Assembly (NCBI RefSeq): GCF_000970345.1
Contig: NZ_LAQU01000006.1
Location: 207,236 to 271,235 of the forward strand
Origin: Robbsia andropogonis
GTDB lineage: Bacteria > Pseudomonadota > Gammaproteobacteria > Burkholderiales > Burkholderiaceae
Length of the DNA stretch: 64,000 nt
Direction of reading: 5' to 3'
How positions within the stretch are numbered: position 1 is the stretch's first letter; each line of letters starts with the position of its first letter. Shown one piece after another: positions 19,066-29,524 of the stretch. Below the pieces are notes generated by a model that ran no database searches, was not told the origin of the DNA, and was given only the letters and a program-made list of their open reading frames with translations. Made by a program: the position numbers and the translations under genes.

Positions 19066-20238
19066 TCATCCTGGCGCAACGGTGCCGCGTTTTGCGCCGC
19101 CCACGGCGACAGGCGTGAATTGAATCGCATCGGCAAAACGACGCAGTGTCTCCGCCGGCACTTCTCCGATCAATGTGACCCAGAAGTCACCATGGCGCTC
19201 CGCCAGCAGGTGCGTGGCCCCGGATTGCCCTTGCCCCGGCTTGCGGTCGCTGGTGCCCACCGGTTCGATGAACAGCGATACCGCGGTAACGCCGTCACTG
19301 AAGACGGCCTGATCGACCGGGACGGGCGGTGCGCCGGCCTGGCGCGCTGCCATTGGCCGACGCAGCTCCAGCATCTTGCGAAAGCCCGCGACACCGGGAT
19401 CGAGCGACCATCCGGCTTTTGCCAGGTCGACGTCCGCCGAGGGTGCACGCACGACTTTCCATCCGGTACCGGCGTCCCCTTGCGCCATGGCGGCGACGGC
19501 GGCGTGCAAAGACTGTATCGTCGCCTTGTCAGGTGTGGTTTGCTGGATTTGCGAGAAGGCCACCTGCTCCAGCACCTGGCCTTGCGCATCGAGGGTCTGT
19601 GCCTTGATCAGCAAACCGGTGACAGGATCGACGGATAGCCGGTAAGCGAAGCGGTACGCATCGCGCGGCGTCAGCGTCAGGACAACACACGCAACGCCAG
19701 CAACGCGGTCGGTGCCATCCTGGGACAGCGCGTAGTGTTGAAGCACCTGGGCGCTGTCGGTGGACAGCATCGCCGGAAAATTGTCCTGCCCCTTGCGCCG
19801 ACGGTCGACGACCACCGTCTTGCTCCCGGGCAGATAGGTATAGAGGTCGTCATCGTGCTCGATGACCCAGCGTGCCTCGCCGTCGAGGCTGTCGACACGT
19901 TGAAATTGGCCTTGGCTGTCGGCCACGTGAACGATGCGCGAGGATCGAACCGCCGCGCCACGCTGGAAGACGAATGTGCCCTCATAAGGACGCTGCTTCG
20001 CCGCGCCGTTCAAGCCGGCCAGCAACGCAAGCGTTTTCGCCGAAGCGGGCGCGATTGCCGACGTCGCATTGCGTGGATTGGTCGTGCCGGTCGGTGTCGC
20101 CGGCACCGCCTCCGCCAACCCGGTCGCGCCGGACAAAACCAATGCCAATGCACAAGGCAGCGCCGGGAAGGCCAGGCGGGCCCGACGGACCATGTGGTGA
20201 ATCAGCCCGTCGCGCGAGCCCCGACCGCTACCGATCAT
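19066..20238 (-). CDS. rseB: Sigma-E regulatory protein RseB (MucB)
   Basis: Periplasmic protein that binds RseA and senses mislocalised lipoproteins or lipopolysaccharide, protecting RseA from cleavage. The product has a signal peptide (LAFPALPCALALVLSGATGLAEA), a first lipid-binding-like domain containing GTFVFQRG and LDGEARWVIE, and the second domain ending in FADAIQFTPV. The start at 20238 is four bases past the rseA stop; a second ATG at 20193 would place the signal peptide closer to the N-terminus. The order rpoE-rseA-rseB-mucD is conserved. Confidence 0.92.
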   Translation of the reverse strand: MIGSGRGSRDGLIHHMVRRARLAFPALPCALALVLSGATGLAEAVPATPTGTTNPRNATSAIAPASAKTLALLAGLNGAAKQRPYEGTFVFQRGAAVRSSRIVHVADSQGQFQRVDSLDGEARWVIEHDDDLYTYLPGSKTVVVDRRRKGQDNFPAMLSTDSAQVLQHYALSQDGTDRVAGVACVVLTLTPRDAYRFAYRLSVDPVTGLLIKAQTLDAQGQVLEQVAFSQIQQTTPDKATIQSLHAAVAAMAQGDAGTGWKVVRAPSADVDLAKAGWSLDPGVAGFRKMLELRRPMAARQAGAPPVPVDQAVFSDGVTAVSLFIEPVGTSDRKPGQGQSGATHLLAERHGDFWVTLIGEVPAETLRRFADAIQFTPVAVGGAKRGTVAPG

Positions 20239-20242
20239 CCGA

Positions 20243-21058
20243 TCAATGCCCCGCGCCAGCGTACGCGACATAGCCCAGGCTGCCGCGATCCGACGCGAAC
20301 TCCTGATGCGCGGCAAGGTACGGGTCCAGATCCCGATCACCGCTGATATTGACCCGTTGCCAATTACCCGCGGACGCCAGCGTCGTCGGCGCGGCGTTGG
20401 TGTTCTCGGTGCCGGCGTGCCAACCCGGCGTCAGTGCCCAGGCAAGCGTGACGACGGCAGCCGCCGCGGCCGCCGCGGCAGGCATGCGACGACGCCCGCC
20501 AAGCCACCCGGCCAGTTGCCCCAGGCCACCACGCTGTCCGGCCCCCCGTTCCAGATGCCGGAACGCATCGCCGGGAACAGGTGCCGCGCGACTCCCGTTC
20601 GCGTCGCTCCAGGCACCGTCGTCGCGCCTTCGTGGCGCAACCACTACTGGCTCGTCGGCCAGGCGTGCGGCAAAGCGCGCGGCAAAATCCCAGCCGCCAT
20701 GATGCGAACGTGCCAGATCATCCGAACGTAACGCGTCTCCCACCAGGTGGTACAAAGACCAATCCTGCTTTTGCCGCGTTGTCCAGGCCGCGAAGGTCGA
20801 TGCGCCGACACCGCTGCCGCCTGCGCACAACGGCGCTTCGCCGTCGATCGCGGCGGAGAGCCGCTCGGCGAACCGGCGTGCGGCAGGATCGCCATCCGCA
20901 TCGGCTTCTTGCATCGCGGCAAAAGCGCCGGCCGCAACGCCCGGCCGCGCGCCCTCGGCACTTACACCGCCTTGGCGCGCATCCGTCGTACCGAATTCAG
21001 TGCGTCCGACCTGTCCGTCGTTGCTCATTCCTGTTGCTCTCATCGCATCCTGCTTCAT
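20243..21058 (-). CDS. rseA: Anti-sigma-E factor RseA (MucA)
   Basis: Inner-membrane protein that holds RpoE inactive until regulated proteolysis. The 271-residue product has an N-terminal cytoplasmic anti-sigma domain (RRFAERLSAAIDGE...DWSLYHLVGDALRSD), one membrane helix formed by an Ala/Val/Leu-rich stretch near the middle, and a periplasmic tail for RseB. The start at MKQDAMRATG is backed by an AGGAG site. The first 50 residues before the anti-sigma domain are Gly/Ala-rich and longer than usual. Confidence 0.9.
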   Translation of the reverse strand: MKQDAMRATGMSNDGQVGRTEFGTTDARQGGVSAEGARPGVAAGAFAAMQEADADGDPAARRFAERLSAAIDGEAPLCAGGSGVGASTFAAWTTRQKQDWSLYHLVGDALRSDDLARSHHGGWDFAARFAARLADEPVVVAPRRRDDGAWSDANGSRAAPVPGDAFRHLERGAGQRGGLGQLAGWLGGRRRMPAAAAAAAAVVTLAWALTPGWHAGTENTNAAPTTLASAGNWQRVNISGDRDLDPYLAAHQEFASDRGSLGYVAYAGAGH

Positions 21059-21207
21059 CGACACTCCTCGTGTCCTGTCCCGGCGCCACGCCGCGAACGT
21101 CACGCCAGCACGTCGCGGTCGCGGCACCGGGCCGCACTCTCCGGATTGCGCCGGGCGGGCAGCTATCGCGCATTGTGCACGAACCCGCAGCCCACGGCTC
21201 CATTATT

Positions 21208-21807
21208 CTACCAACGCTTTCCGCTTTGCCGCTCCAGCATCGGCCGGAGCTTCGAGGCGATGGCTTCCCGTGCGCGGAAGATGCGCGATCGGACCGTGCC
21301 GATCGGGCACTGCATCAGTTCGGCAATCTCTTCGTAGCTCAAACCGTCAATCTCGCGAAGCGCAATCGCGTTGCGTAACTCCTCGGGCAGACTCGCCATC
21401 ACGGCGTTGACCGTCTCGGCAATCTGCTTGCTCATCAACACCGACTCGGGCGTGTTGATATCCCTTAGAAGGCTCGCGTCGTCAAAAGTTTCCGCGTCTT
21501 CGCTATCTGTTTCGGTCGACGTCGGTGTACGGCGCCCCTGGCTCGCCAAATAATTCTTCGCGGTATTTACCGCGATCCGATACAACCAGGTATAAAACGC
21601 CGATTCCCCGCGAAATTGCGGAATCGCGCGGTAGGCCTTGATGAACGCTTCCTGGGCGACATCCTCCACTTCGGCCGGATCGCGAACAAGACGCGAAATC
21701 AGACGCACGATCTTGCGCTGGTACTTGCCGACCAGCAGCTCGAAAGCCACCTTGTCGCCGCGTTGCACGCGTTCCACAAGTTCCTGATCGATATCTTTTT
21801 CACTCAC
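21208..21807 (-). CDS. rpoE: RNA polymerase sigma factor RpoE (AlgU)
   Basis: Extracytoplasmic-stress sigma factor directing envelope repair genes. Region 2 (LISRLVRDPAEVEDVAQEAFIKAYR, GESAFYTWLYRIA) and region 4 (ALREIDGLSYEEIAELM, GTVRSRIFRAREAI) are complete. The GTG at 21807 gives VSEKDIDQELVERV and exactly 199 residues, the usual length and N-terminus; the in-frame sequence further upstream is Gly/Arg-rich and unlike the family. The anti-sigma genes follow directly. Confidence 0.96.
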   Translation of the reverse strand: MSEKDIDQELVERVQRGDKVAFELLVGKYQRKIVRLISRLVRDPAEVEDVAQEAFIKAYRAIPQFRGESAFYTWLYRIAVNTAKNYLASQGRRTPTSTETDSEDAETFDDASLLRDINTPESVLMSKQIAETVNAVMASLPEELRNAIALREIDGLSYEEIAELMQCPIGTVRSRIFRAREAIASKLRPMLERQSGKRW

Positions 21808-21900
21808 CGTGCGTCCACGTCCTGTACGGCCGCCGGTTCGCCCCGGCGGCTCTCGCAAATTGTAGCCGTTAATGATTGCCCGCCGCCGCGGACGCCCGAT

Positions 21901-22530
21901 TCACCAGGGCGACAGGAAACCGGCACCGCGCCGCATCGCTTGGCAACGCGCGCACAGCGCATGGAAACGGTCGGACGCCACCGCATCGGCGGGAATGCAA
22001 AGTCGCCTCGTCCGCGGACGTTTCACACGTACGGCGCCGCGCGGAAGGCCGCCAGGCAACAGGTCAGGATAACGCGGACAGACTGTCAGCCAAAGACAAA
22101 CACCCCCCCACTGGACTACCTCGACAATGCACACCTCGTCGATATCATCCGGGCCACATGCGTCGGCGGCGGGCGGTGCAACGGCGGCGCGCCCGCCGCC
22201 GCGGCGCGCACTGTGCCATCGCCAGAACGGTTCGGTACACCAGTACAGCCGCGCGTCGGCATGCCCCAGCAAGACCAGGCGGGCGACACGGCGCCTGCCT
22301 CGACGCCGGACGACACGGCCCCACCGGTCACGCGACGCCCGCACCGCCCCATCGGCAAGCAACCGCGTCATGATCCCGGCTAGCACGATAAACCCCAGCC
22401 CGGCAGCGCACCCCCATAGCAGGCTCTCACCCCGCAACATTCCGATCTGCACCCACCCTGCGGCACCCAGCATCCAACCCGCAACCGTCCCCGCTTGCAT
22501 CATGCGTGACGATCCGATATCCACCCGCAT
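21901..22530 (-). CDS. Membrane protein of unknown function, YgfX-like
   Basis: A 209-residue product with two N-terminal membrane helices (about 12-30 and 35-57) separated by a short turn, then a basic, Trp-rich cytoplasmic part ending in a LCIPADAVASDRFHALCA stretch. The helical hairpin followed by a small C-terminal domain resembles the YgfX (CptA) family, but this is a topology and pattern impression, not a strong match. GGAG lies upstream of the ATG. It sits between fabF and rpoE, as a hypothetical gene does in related genomes. Function is not assigned. Confidence 0.6.
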   Translation of the reverse strand: MRVDIGSSRMMQAGTVAGWMLGAAGWVQIGMLRGESLLWGCAAGLGFIVLAGIMTRLLADGAVRASRDRWGRVVRRRGRRRVARLVLLGHADARLYWCTEPFWRWHSARRGGGRAAVAPPAADACGPDDIDEVCIVEVVQWGGVCLWLTVCPRYPDLLPGGLPRGAVRVKRPRTRRLCIPADAVASDRFHALCARCQAMRRGAGFLSPW

Positions 22531-22563
22531 TCGCTTTGCTCCGTGCCGTTCGCCAAAATGCGA

Positions 22564-22596
22564 ACACCGGCGTCCGCTTGGGCGGAACGCCGGTGT
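22564..22596 (-). terminator. Terminator-like hairpin after fabF
   Basis: A perfect 10-bp arm pair ACACCGGCGT / ACGCCGGTGT with further inner CCGC/GCGG pairing lies about 55 bases beyond the fabF stop. The U-rich tail on the minus strand is short (TTTT after a few bases), so termination may be partial. Confidence 0.6.
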
Positions 22597-22649
22597 CAGA
22601 CAGCACGGACGATATCGCGTTCCATGCCGGAACGCGATCTGACCATTCG

Positions 22650-23915
22650 TCAGATCTTCGCGAAGACGAGTGTGCCGTTCGTTCCGCCAAAGCCGAACGA
22701 ATTCGACATTGCATAGGTGATCTGCAGTTGCCGCGCGGTGTTCGCGCAGTAATCGAGATCACAGCCACCTTCGATATCCTGGTTGAGGATATTGATGGTC
22801 GGCGGCGATACCTGATGGTGTACCGCCAGGGCCGAAAACACGGCCTCGATACCGCCGGCGGCACCCAGCAAGTGACCTGTCATCGACTTCGTCGAATTGA
22901 CGACGACCTTCTTTGCATGGTCACCCAACGCGCGCTTGATCGCGATTGTCTCGGCAACATCGCCCAGTCCGGTGGAGGTACCGTGGGCATTGATATAGTC
23001 AATCTTGCTCGGATCGAGTTTTGCATCGCGCAGCGCCGCAACCATCGCTCGCCGCGCGCCATCGCCATCTTCCGGCGGTGCCGTCATATGATGCGCATCA
23101 CCACTGCGGCCATAACCAACGACCTCGCAATAGATCTTCGCGCCCCGCGCCTTCGCGTGCTCATACTCTTCGAGCATCAGCACACCGGCACCCTCACCCA
23201 GCACAAAACCGTCGCGGTCCTTATCCCAGGGACGGCTCGCCGTCGCCGGATCGTCATTGCGTTGCGACAGCGCGCGCGCCGCCGCAAAACCGCCGATTCC
23301 GAGAGGTGACACGGTGGCTTCCGTACCGCCGGCCAGCATCGCGTCCACTTCACCGTAGACGATCGCGCGGAACGCGTCGCCAATGGCATGCGTACCGGTC
23401 GTGCAGGCGGTGACCACGGCCATGTTGGGCCCCTTCAGGCCAAACTTGATCGACAGGTGACCCGACGCCATATTGATGATCGAGCCCGGCACGAAGAAAG
23501 GCGAAATCCGGCCGGGCCCCTTCTCGGCCAGCACCATCTGGGTTTCCTCGATCCGCGGCAAACCGCCGATACCGGAACCCACGATGACACCAATGCGCTC
23601 AGCGTTGGCTTCCGTAACCACCAGACCGCTGTCTTGCATCGCCTGCATCCCGGCGGCAATGCCGTAATGGATGAAGGTGTCCATCATCTTCAATTCCTTC
23701 GACGGGATGTAATCCTCGGCGTTGAAATTTTTCACTTCACCTGCAAAGCGGGTTTTGTACTTCTTGTTCCCATTTGCATCGACGGCTTCCGCGTCGAATT
23801 TGGTGATATTGGCGATGCCGGTCTTGCCGGCGACCAGATTGGCCCATCCGTCGGCAACCGTATTGCCTACTGGGGAAATGTGCCCAAGGCCCGTAACAAC
23901 GACACGGCGACTCAC
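22650..23915 (-). CDS. fabF: 3-oxoacyl-ACP synthase II
   Basis: Elongating beta-ketoacyl-ACP synthase of type II fatty-acid synthesis, important for temperature control of unsaturation. The catalytic Cys lies in [12 protein letters not shown], the two His in [11 protein letters not shown] and [14 protein letters not shown], and the C-terminal [11 protein letters not shown] loop is intact. A GTG start at 23915 gives [15 protein letters not shown] and is preceded by AGAGGT; this matches the family N-terminus. It follows acpP, but a terminator-like hairpin lies between the two. Confidence 0.97.
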   Translation of the reverse strand: MSRRVVVTGLGHISPVGNTVADGWANLVAGKTGIANITKFDAEAVDANGNKKYKTRFAGEVKNFNAEDYIPSKELKMMDTFIHYGIAAGMQAMQDSGLVVTEANAERIGVIVGSGIGGLPRIEETQMVLAEKGPGRISPFFVPGSIINMASGHLSIKFGLKGPNMAVVTACTTGTHAIGDAFRAIVYGEVDAMLAGGTEATVSPLGIGGFAAARALSQRNDDPATASRPWDKDRDGFVLGEGAGVLMLEEYEHAKARGAKIYCEVVGYGRSGDAHHMTAPPEDGDGARRAMVAALRDAKLDPSKIDYINAHGTSTGLGDVAETIAIKRALGDHAKKVVVNSTKSMTGHLLGAAGGIEAVFSALAVHHQVSPPTINILNQDIEGGCDLDYCANTARQLQITYAMSNSFGFGGTNGTLVFAKI

Positions 23916-23944
23916 ATTGACCTCTTGCGTTTCATGACACGTGA

Positions 23945-23995
23945 TAAAAACAAAAGCCACGACGGTAACAGGACACGCCCTGTCACTATCGTGGC
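23945..23995 (-). terminator. Terminator-like hairpin between acpP and fabF
   Basis: Read on the minus strand, a long interrupted stem (GCCACGA/TCGTGGC outer, ACAGG/CCTGT inner) is followed directly by TTTTGTTTTTA. It sits after acpP and only about 30 bases before the fabF start codon, so it should reduce transcription from acpP into fabF. Confidence 0.75.
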
Positions 23996-24180
23996 CCTGT
24001 TCGATCCGGCCCGGGACGTGTTTTCCGCTGACACTGCGGTCCTCAAATCAAGACTCGTGTCGAAACGGCGTTCCGTTGCCGTAACATCCCTCTGGCGGCT
24101 CGCTCAGGGGTGCCACACGCCGATCATCGATCGAAACGTGTGGGATTCCCGATAGATCCGGAATGCCAACTTGCCGGAAA

Positions 24181-24420
<240 letters not shown>

Positions 24421-24573
24421 TCAGGCCTCCAAGAGGAAATATAAGTTCAAATTGCGAGTGCGCGCATTTTAGCAGGTTTGTCCCCACTGAAAGCATCGCG
24501 TGCGCGTGACGGGCGATCGAACTACGTCTTCAAGGCGAGCCCCCGGCCAGAAGACGTATGCCAATCGGACTCC

Positions 24574-25323
24574 CTACCCCATAAACATACCGCCGTTGAC
24601 GTGTAACGTGGTACCAGTGATATATGCCGCCTGCGGCGATGCCAGGAACGCCACCGCATGCGCGATGTCGTCGGTACTGCCCAGTCGCCCCAACGGAATC
24701 TGCGCCTTCAGCGCGGTCTGCTGCGCCTCGCCGAGTTCCGCGGTCATATCTGTTTCAATAAAGCCCGGCGCCACGCAATTGACCGTGATGCCACGGCTAC
24801 CCACCTCGCGCGCCAACGAGCGGGTCAGGCCGGCAACGCCCGCCTTGGCGGCCGAATAATTGACCTGACCGGCATTGCCCGCGGCACCCACGACGGATGT
24901 GATGTTGATGATACGACCGGTCCGGGCCTTCATCATCGGTCGGATCACCGCACGCGACAAACGAAACACCGCCTTCATGTTGGTATCGATGACGTCGTCC
25001 CAGTCCTCGTCCTTCATCCGCATGATCAATTGATCGCGGGTAATGCCGGCGTTATTCACCAACACGTCGAGACGCCCATCCTGCTTGACGATCGTATCGA
25101 TCAACGCGTCGGCAGCCGGCGCATCATTGACATTCAGAACGACGCCACGGCCTTTGAGGCCCGCTTCGGCAAGCGCCGCCGAGATACCGTCCGCGCCTGC
25201 CTGCGAGGTCGCGGTGCCAATCACGGTGGCACCGGCCTTGGCCAACCCCAGCGCGACGGCCCGACCGATGCCGCGTGATGCGCCGGTGACCAATGCGATC
25301 TGATTATCGAGCATCTTTTCCAT
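24574..25323 (-). CDS. fabG: 3-oxoacyl-ACP reductase
   Basis: NADPH-dependent reductase for the first reduction step of fatty-acid elongation. The 249-residue short-chain dehydrogenase shows TGASRGIG (cofactor binding), NNAGITRD, the catalytic Ser in NITSVVG and the YSAAKAG (YxxxK) pair. The start MEKMLDNQIALVTG matches the Burkholderia form. It lies between fabD and acpP. Confidence 0.98.
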   Translation of the reverse strand: MEKMLDNQIALVTGASRGIGRAVALGLAKAGATVIGTATSQAGADGISAALAEAGLKGRGVVLNVNDAPAADALIDTIVKQDGRLDVLVNNAGITRDQLIMRMKDEDWDDVIDTNMKAVFRLSRAVIRPMMKARTGRIINITSVVGAAGNAGQVNYSAAKAGVAGLTRSLAREVGSRGITVNCVAPGFIETDMTAELGEAQQTALKAQIPLGRLGSTDDIAHAVAFLASPQAAYITGTTLHVNGGMFMG

Positions 25324-25387
25324 GAAAATTCGCCTGAACCCTTCCGTGACTCGTTTTTAGCCCCAACAGCGTGCCGTCGGACCGCAA

Positions 25388-26338
25388 TCAGGCTTGCGCG
25401 CCGAACGCCGCCAACACCTCGCTCAACGAGGCCGGATCGCTGATCCCCGCACCTGCACGCTCCGCGTCGATGCGTTTGGTCAGCCCGCTCAATACCTTGC
25501 CCGGACCACACTCGATGATCGTACTTACATCCATCCGCGCAATCGCCTGCACGCATCGAACCCATTGCACGGGCCCGGATGCCTGGCGGACCAGCGCATC
25601 ACGGATGGCATCCGGGTCGCTGGCCACCGCGACGTCGATATTATTGACGACAGGAATGGCTGGCGTGCGGATCGTAACGTCAGAAAGCCGCTCGCGCAAG
25701 CGATCCGACGCAGGTTTCAGCAATGACGAGTGGAATGGCGCTGAAACGGGCAGTGGCAACGCACGCTTGGCGCCCCGTGCCTTGGCGATTTCACAGGCCT
25801 TTTCCACGCCCGCTTTCGACCCGGCGATCACCACTTGCGCAGGCGCATTGAAATTGACCGCCTCGACCACCTCACCGGCACCGGCCGCCTGCGCGGCTTC
25901 GTCACATACGGTACGAACGGTCTCATCGTCGAGACCCAGGATCGCCGCCATGCCGCCTACGCCCACTGGTACCGCCGATTGCATTGCATCGGCCCGGAAG
26001 CGCACAAGCTGAACCGCATCGGCGAAGTTCAAGGCACCGGCAACGACCAGCGCCGTATATTCGCCGAGGCTGTGTCCGGCCACGACGCTCGGCGCCGGAC
26101 CGCCCGCCGTTTGCCATACGCGATAGATCGCATAGGCCGCGCTCAACATGACGGGCTGTGTGTTCGTCGTCAAGTTCAATGCATCGGCGGGGCCGGTGGC
26201 GATCATCGTCGCCATGTCGAAACCCAACGCGTCGGAAGCTTCCTGCAGCGTCTCACGTACCACGGCGTGATCGGCGAACGCGTCGAGCATGCCAACGGAT
26301 TGCGATCCCTGGCCAGGAAAAACAAAGGCGAAAGTCAT
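25388..26338 (-). CDS. fabD: Malonyl-CoA-ACP transacylase
   Basis: Transfers malonyl from CoA to ACP, supplying the two-carbon donor for elongation. The 316-residue product begins MTFAFVFPGQGSQ, the canonical N-terminus, and has the nucleophile elbow GHSLGEYTA and the APFHSSL His segment. The ten extra upstream codons are not family-like. fabH precedes and fabG follows, as in most proteobacteria. Confidence 0.98.
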   Translation of the reverse strand: MTFAFVFPGQGSQSVGMLDAFADHAVVRETLQEASDALGFDMATMIATGPADALNLTTNTQPVMLSAAYAIYRVWQTAGGPAPSVVAGHSLGEYTALVVAGALNFADAVQLVRFRADAMQSAVPVGVGGMAAILGLDDETVRTVCDEAAQAAGAGEVVEAVNFNAPAQVVIAGSKAGVEKACEIAKARGAKRALPLPVSAPFHSSLLKPASDRLRERLSDVTIRTPAIPVVNNIDVAVASDPDAIRDALVRQASGPVQWVRCVQAIARMDVSTIIECGPGKVLSGLTKRIDAERAGAGISDPASLSEVLAAFGAQA

Positions 26339-26495
26339 ATGCGTCTGTAAGTGGGTGGATCCGCGCAAACGTCGGCACGCCGCTCGCTTCTTTCAGGCTA
26401 CTGGCACCATACAACAACCGCGAGAGGTGCGACATGGTCGAACAAAAACGGCGACATCAAGCGCGACCGAACGTCGTCGACGCCATTGTAGACAG

Positions 26496-27509
26496 TTACA
26501 TGCGTAACAGGGAGGCACCCCAGGTAAATCCGCCGCCCACGCCCTCGACCATCACCAGTTGACCCGGCTTTACCCGGCCGTCGCGCACCGCCACATCGAG
26601 TGCAAGCGGAATTGATGCGGCGGAGGTATTGCCATGCTCATCGACCGTGACGACCATCTTGTCGAGCGGTAGGCGCAGCTTGCGGCATGTGCCTTCCATG
26701 ATGCGTATATTGGCTTGGTGTGGAATCAACCAGTCAATATCGGCGGCGGTCGCGTTGGCCTTCTCGAGCACCTCCACCGCGACCTTGCCCAGCACGTTGA
26801 CCGCCAATTTGAATACGGCCTGACCATCCATGTGCAGGAAGGCATTACCGGCAACAGCGCCCCCGCTGACGTGCCCCGGTACGCACAAAATGTCTGACTG
26901 GCTCCCATCCGCATGCAGTGCATTGGCGAGAATGCCCGGCTCGACCGACGCGGATAGCACCACGGCACCGGCGCCGTCGCCAAAAAGCACGCACGTGGTG
27001 CGGTCGTTGAAGTCCAGAAGGCGCGAGAACGTTTCCGCGCCAATCACGAGCACGTTCTTATGCATACCGCTGCGAATATAACTATCCGCCGTGGACAAGG
27101 CATAGACAAAGCCGGAACAGACTGCCTGCACATCGAAAGCGGCACATCCGTTCGTGAGGCCGAGTTTGTGTTGCACCAGACAGGCGGTGCTCGGAAACAC
27201 GAAATCGGGCGTGGACGTTGCCACGATGATTAAATCAATCTGGTTGGCATCCATACCCGACGCGGCAATGGCGCGCCTCGCGGCCTCGACGGCCAGATCG
27301 CTGGTGCGCTGCTCCGACGCCGCGAAGTAACGCGCGCGAATGCCGGTGCGAGCGACAATCCACTCGTCGCTGGTCTCAATGTCGCGCGCCGCCAGTTGTT
27401 CCGTCAACGCCTGATTCGAGACGCGGTTCGCAGGTAGATAACTGCCCGTACCGACCACGCGGGCATAACGAGGGGACGAATGAAGAAAATCGCTGGTTGA
27501 GGCCATCAT
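26496..27509 (-). CDS. fabH: 3-oxoacyl-ACP synthase III
   Basis: Initiates fatty-acid synthesis by condensing acetyl-CoA with malonyl-ACP. The 337-residue product has the active-site Cys131 in [11 protein letters not shown], the His in IPHQANIRI and the Asn in [14 protein letters not shown], plus the C-terminal GVGGGFTWG. The start codon overlaps the plsX stop (ATGATGG), indicating coupling; either of two adjacent ATGs could be used. Confidence 0.98.
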   Translation of the reverse strand: MMASTSDFLHSSPRYARVVGTGSYLPANRVSNQALTEQLAARDIETSDEWIVARTGIRARYFAASEQRTSDLAVEAARRAIAASGMDANQIDLIIVATSTPDFVFPSTACLVQHKLGLTNGCAAFDVQAVCSGFVYALSTADSYIRSGMHKNVLVIGAETFSRLLDFNDRTTCVLFGDGAGAVVLSASVEPGILANALHADGSQSDILCVPGHVSGGAVAGNAFLHMDGQAVFKLAVNVLGKVAVEVLEKANATAADIDWLIPHQANIRIMEGTCRKLRLPLDKMVVTVDEHGNTSAASIPLALDVAVRDGRVKPGQLVMVEGVGGGFTWGASLLRM

Positions 27510-28624
27510 GCCTTTGCGGAAAGCGTTTCGCCGGGTATGGCAAGCGGGTCAGTCACGGCGGCGGGTATGGCGTTGGCGGGCGCCTGGGAAGCCGACGCCT
27601 GGCCTTGCAGACCGAGCGGATCGACATTTTCCTCTAGCGCTTTCTCAAGCCGTGCCTGCACGCCGTTCTTTACCGCATCATACCCGCGTTTTAGCGCCCA
27701 GCCGAAAGCGTAAGCGTCGGCCGAGCCGTGGCTCTTGATCACGATGCCCCGCAGTCCGAGCAACGCGGCGCCGCTGTAGCGGCGGTGATCCACGCGCTTG
27801 CGCACCTGGGACAATACCGGCCATGCCAGCATCGCCAGTAGTTTCGTAAAAATTGTACGACTGAACTCTTCCTTTATTATACGGGAGAGCATTTGCGCCA
27901 GGCCTTCCGATGTCTTCAACGCGACATTGCCGACAAAGCCATCGCAGACCACGATGTCGGTCGTGCCCTTGAAGATATCGTTGCCTTCGACATTGCCGTA
28001 GAAGTTCAAGGTGCTGGCGCGCAACAGCTCGCCGGCACGCTTGATCACATCATTGCCCTTGATCACTTCCTCGCCGATATTCAACAAGCCGACCGTGGGT
28101 CGATCCTTGTTCTCGGTAGCCGACACGAGCGCATGGCCCATTTCGGCAAACTGCAACAAATGCTGCGGTTCGCAGTCGACGTTGGCACCCAAATCCAGCA
28201 CCGTCGTAAAACCCCTCTCGTTCGGCATCAAGGTAGCAAGCGCCGGCCGCTCGATACCGGCCAGCGTCTTTAACACGTACCGCGAGACGGCCATCAGCGC
28301 ACCGGTATTGCCCGCCGAAATACAGGCCTGCGCCTGCCCTTCCTTGACGAGATTCAACGCCACGCGCATAGACGAATCTTTCTTGCGCCGTAGCGCAACC
28401 TCGACCGGATCGTCGGAGCCCACTACCTCGGTCGCATTCACCACGCGCAAACGCGGTGCGTCAACCGCCTTGCATTTCGCCAGCTGTGTCTGAACCGCCG
28501 ACTCCAGGCCAACCAGGATCAGCTCGACATCTTCGTGGCTACGGGCAAATTCAACCGCAGCCGGAACGGTAACGGACGGACCAAAGTCGCCGCCCATGCA
28601 ATCGATGGTGATTTTTACGGTCAT
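27506..28624 (-). CDS. plsX: Phosphate acyltransferase PlsX
   Basis: Makes acyl-phosphate from acyl-ACP, the donor used by PlsY at the first step of glycerophospholipid synthesis. The 372-residue peripheral membrane enzyme shows the family motifs [10 protein letters not shown] at the N-terminus, [10 protein letters not shown] and [17 protein letters not shown]. It is followed by a C-terminal tail of about 25 Ala/Pro-rich residues. rpmF is upstream but unusually far away (472 bases). Confidence 0.98.
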   Translation of the reverse strand: MTVKITIDCMGGDFGPSVTVPAAVEFARSHEDVELILVGLESAVQTQLAKCKAVDAPRLRVVNATEVVGSDDPVEVALRRKKDSSMRVALNLVKEGQAQACISAGNTGALMAVSRYVLKTLAGIERPALATLMPNERGFTTVLDLGANVDCEPQHLLQFAEMGHALVSATENKDRPTVGLLNIGEEVIKGNDVIKRAGELLRASTLNFYGNVEGNDIFKGTTDIVVCDGFVGNVALKTSEGLAQMLSRIIKEEFSRTIFTKLLAMLAWPVLSQVRKRVDHRRYSGAALLGLRGIVIKSHGSADAYAFGWALKRGYDAVKNGVQARLEKALEENVDPLGLQGQASASQAPANAIPAAVTDPLAIPGETLSAKA

Positions 28625-29096
28625 GCGTGCACCGCGCCGGAGGAAAAGCGCGAGGAATTACCGGACCACGTCAAGCGCGATACCGCACACAACGGTACGG
28701 ACATCGTGCCCGAAAGCAGGGTGCAGCCGGTCAGGGACCTGACGGGCCGCCCGCACAACCAACGGGAGACGTTACGAAAAGTCGGGGAAGCCTGCCAATT
28801 ACGATACGCGACTCGACGACAGCACGCAGCATCGCCTACACGCTCCTTCGATCGAAATGAAGGCATCAAGAGCATCATCGCACTGGACAATGCCGACGGA
28901 ATAGAAAAATTATTCCAACGTCGCGTAATGCATGCCGTGTCCGCAGGCACCCGCCACGCCGCGGGCATGAAACAACAGGCATCAGCCATTGACAGGCCGC
29001 ACGCAAAGCCCTGCGGCACATCCGCCCGGACCTGTGTGGTACTGCACCACGGCGCGGGCCGACGCGGACGAACGCGGGTTCGCGCCTTCAAGACAA
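28625..29096. other. rpmF-plsX spacer
   Basis: 472 bases where these two genes are normally close. Reading frames exist on both strands (for example 28621-29091 minus, which starts near the rpmF stop and ends overlapping the plsX start) but the codon third positions are mixed and the translation is Cys/Arg/Trp-rich, so I do not call a gene. The stretch around 28880-28930 is AT-rich and may hold a plsX promoter. Confidence 0.5.
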
Positions 29097-29276
29097 TCAG
29101 TCGTTCTTGGTCTTGACGACTTTCTTGCCACGGTAGAAACCGTTCGGGCTGATGTGGTGACGGCGATGCGTTTCACCCGACGTTGCCTCGACAGCCAGCG
29201 GTGCGGCGTCGATGAAATCGTGCGAACGATGCATGCCGCGCTTCGACGGCGACTTCTTGTTTTGCTGGACTGCCAT
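29097..29276 (-). CDS. rpmF: 50S ribosomal protein L32
   Basis: Small ribosomal protein of 59 residues, starting [20 protein letters not shown] and ending VVKTKND. It has the L32 N-terminus, the basic [18 protein letters not shown] tract and lacks the zinc-binding Cys residues, as in most proteobacterial L32. GGAGCATTTC precedes the ATG. yceD is upstream and plsX downstream, the conserved yceD-rpmF-plsX order. Confidence 0.98.
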   Translation of the reverse strand: MAVQQNKKSPSKRGMHRSHDFIDAAPLAVEATSGETHRRHHISPNGFYRGKKVVKTKND

Positions 29277-29524
29277 GAAATGCTCCTAAATAGGGTGCGG
29301 ATTTTAACACAACTCGGCGCGCCGCTGGCGACCTGCCAGTCGACCACGCCGCATCGGGATAACCAATGCTGCATCGATGCAACATGGCGACAACGCGGTC
29401 GCACGTGCGGCCGCCTCGTATTCCGTGTGGATCACCGGCGATCTCCAGGCCGACTCGGCGTGATCAACCCTGCCGATTGCCCGAAATCGCGCGACCATCC
29501 ACCCTCTTACATCACTTTCTTGTC

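Noticed and set aside
28621..29091. A 156-codon minus-strand frame filling the rpmF-plsX gap
   Set aside because: Although it starts near the rpmF stop and overlaps the plsX start, its codon third positions are mixed, the translation is Cys/Arg/Trp-rich and no family is recognised.
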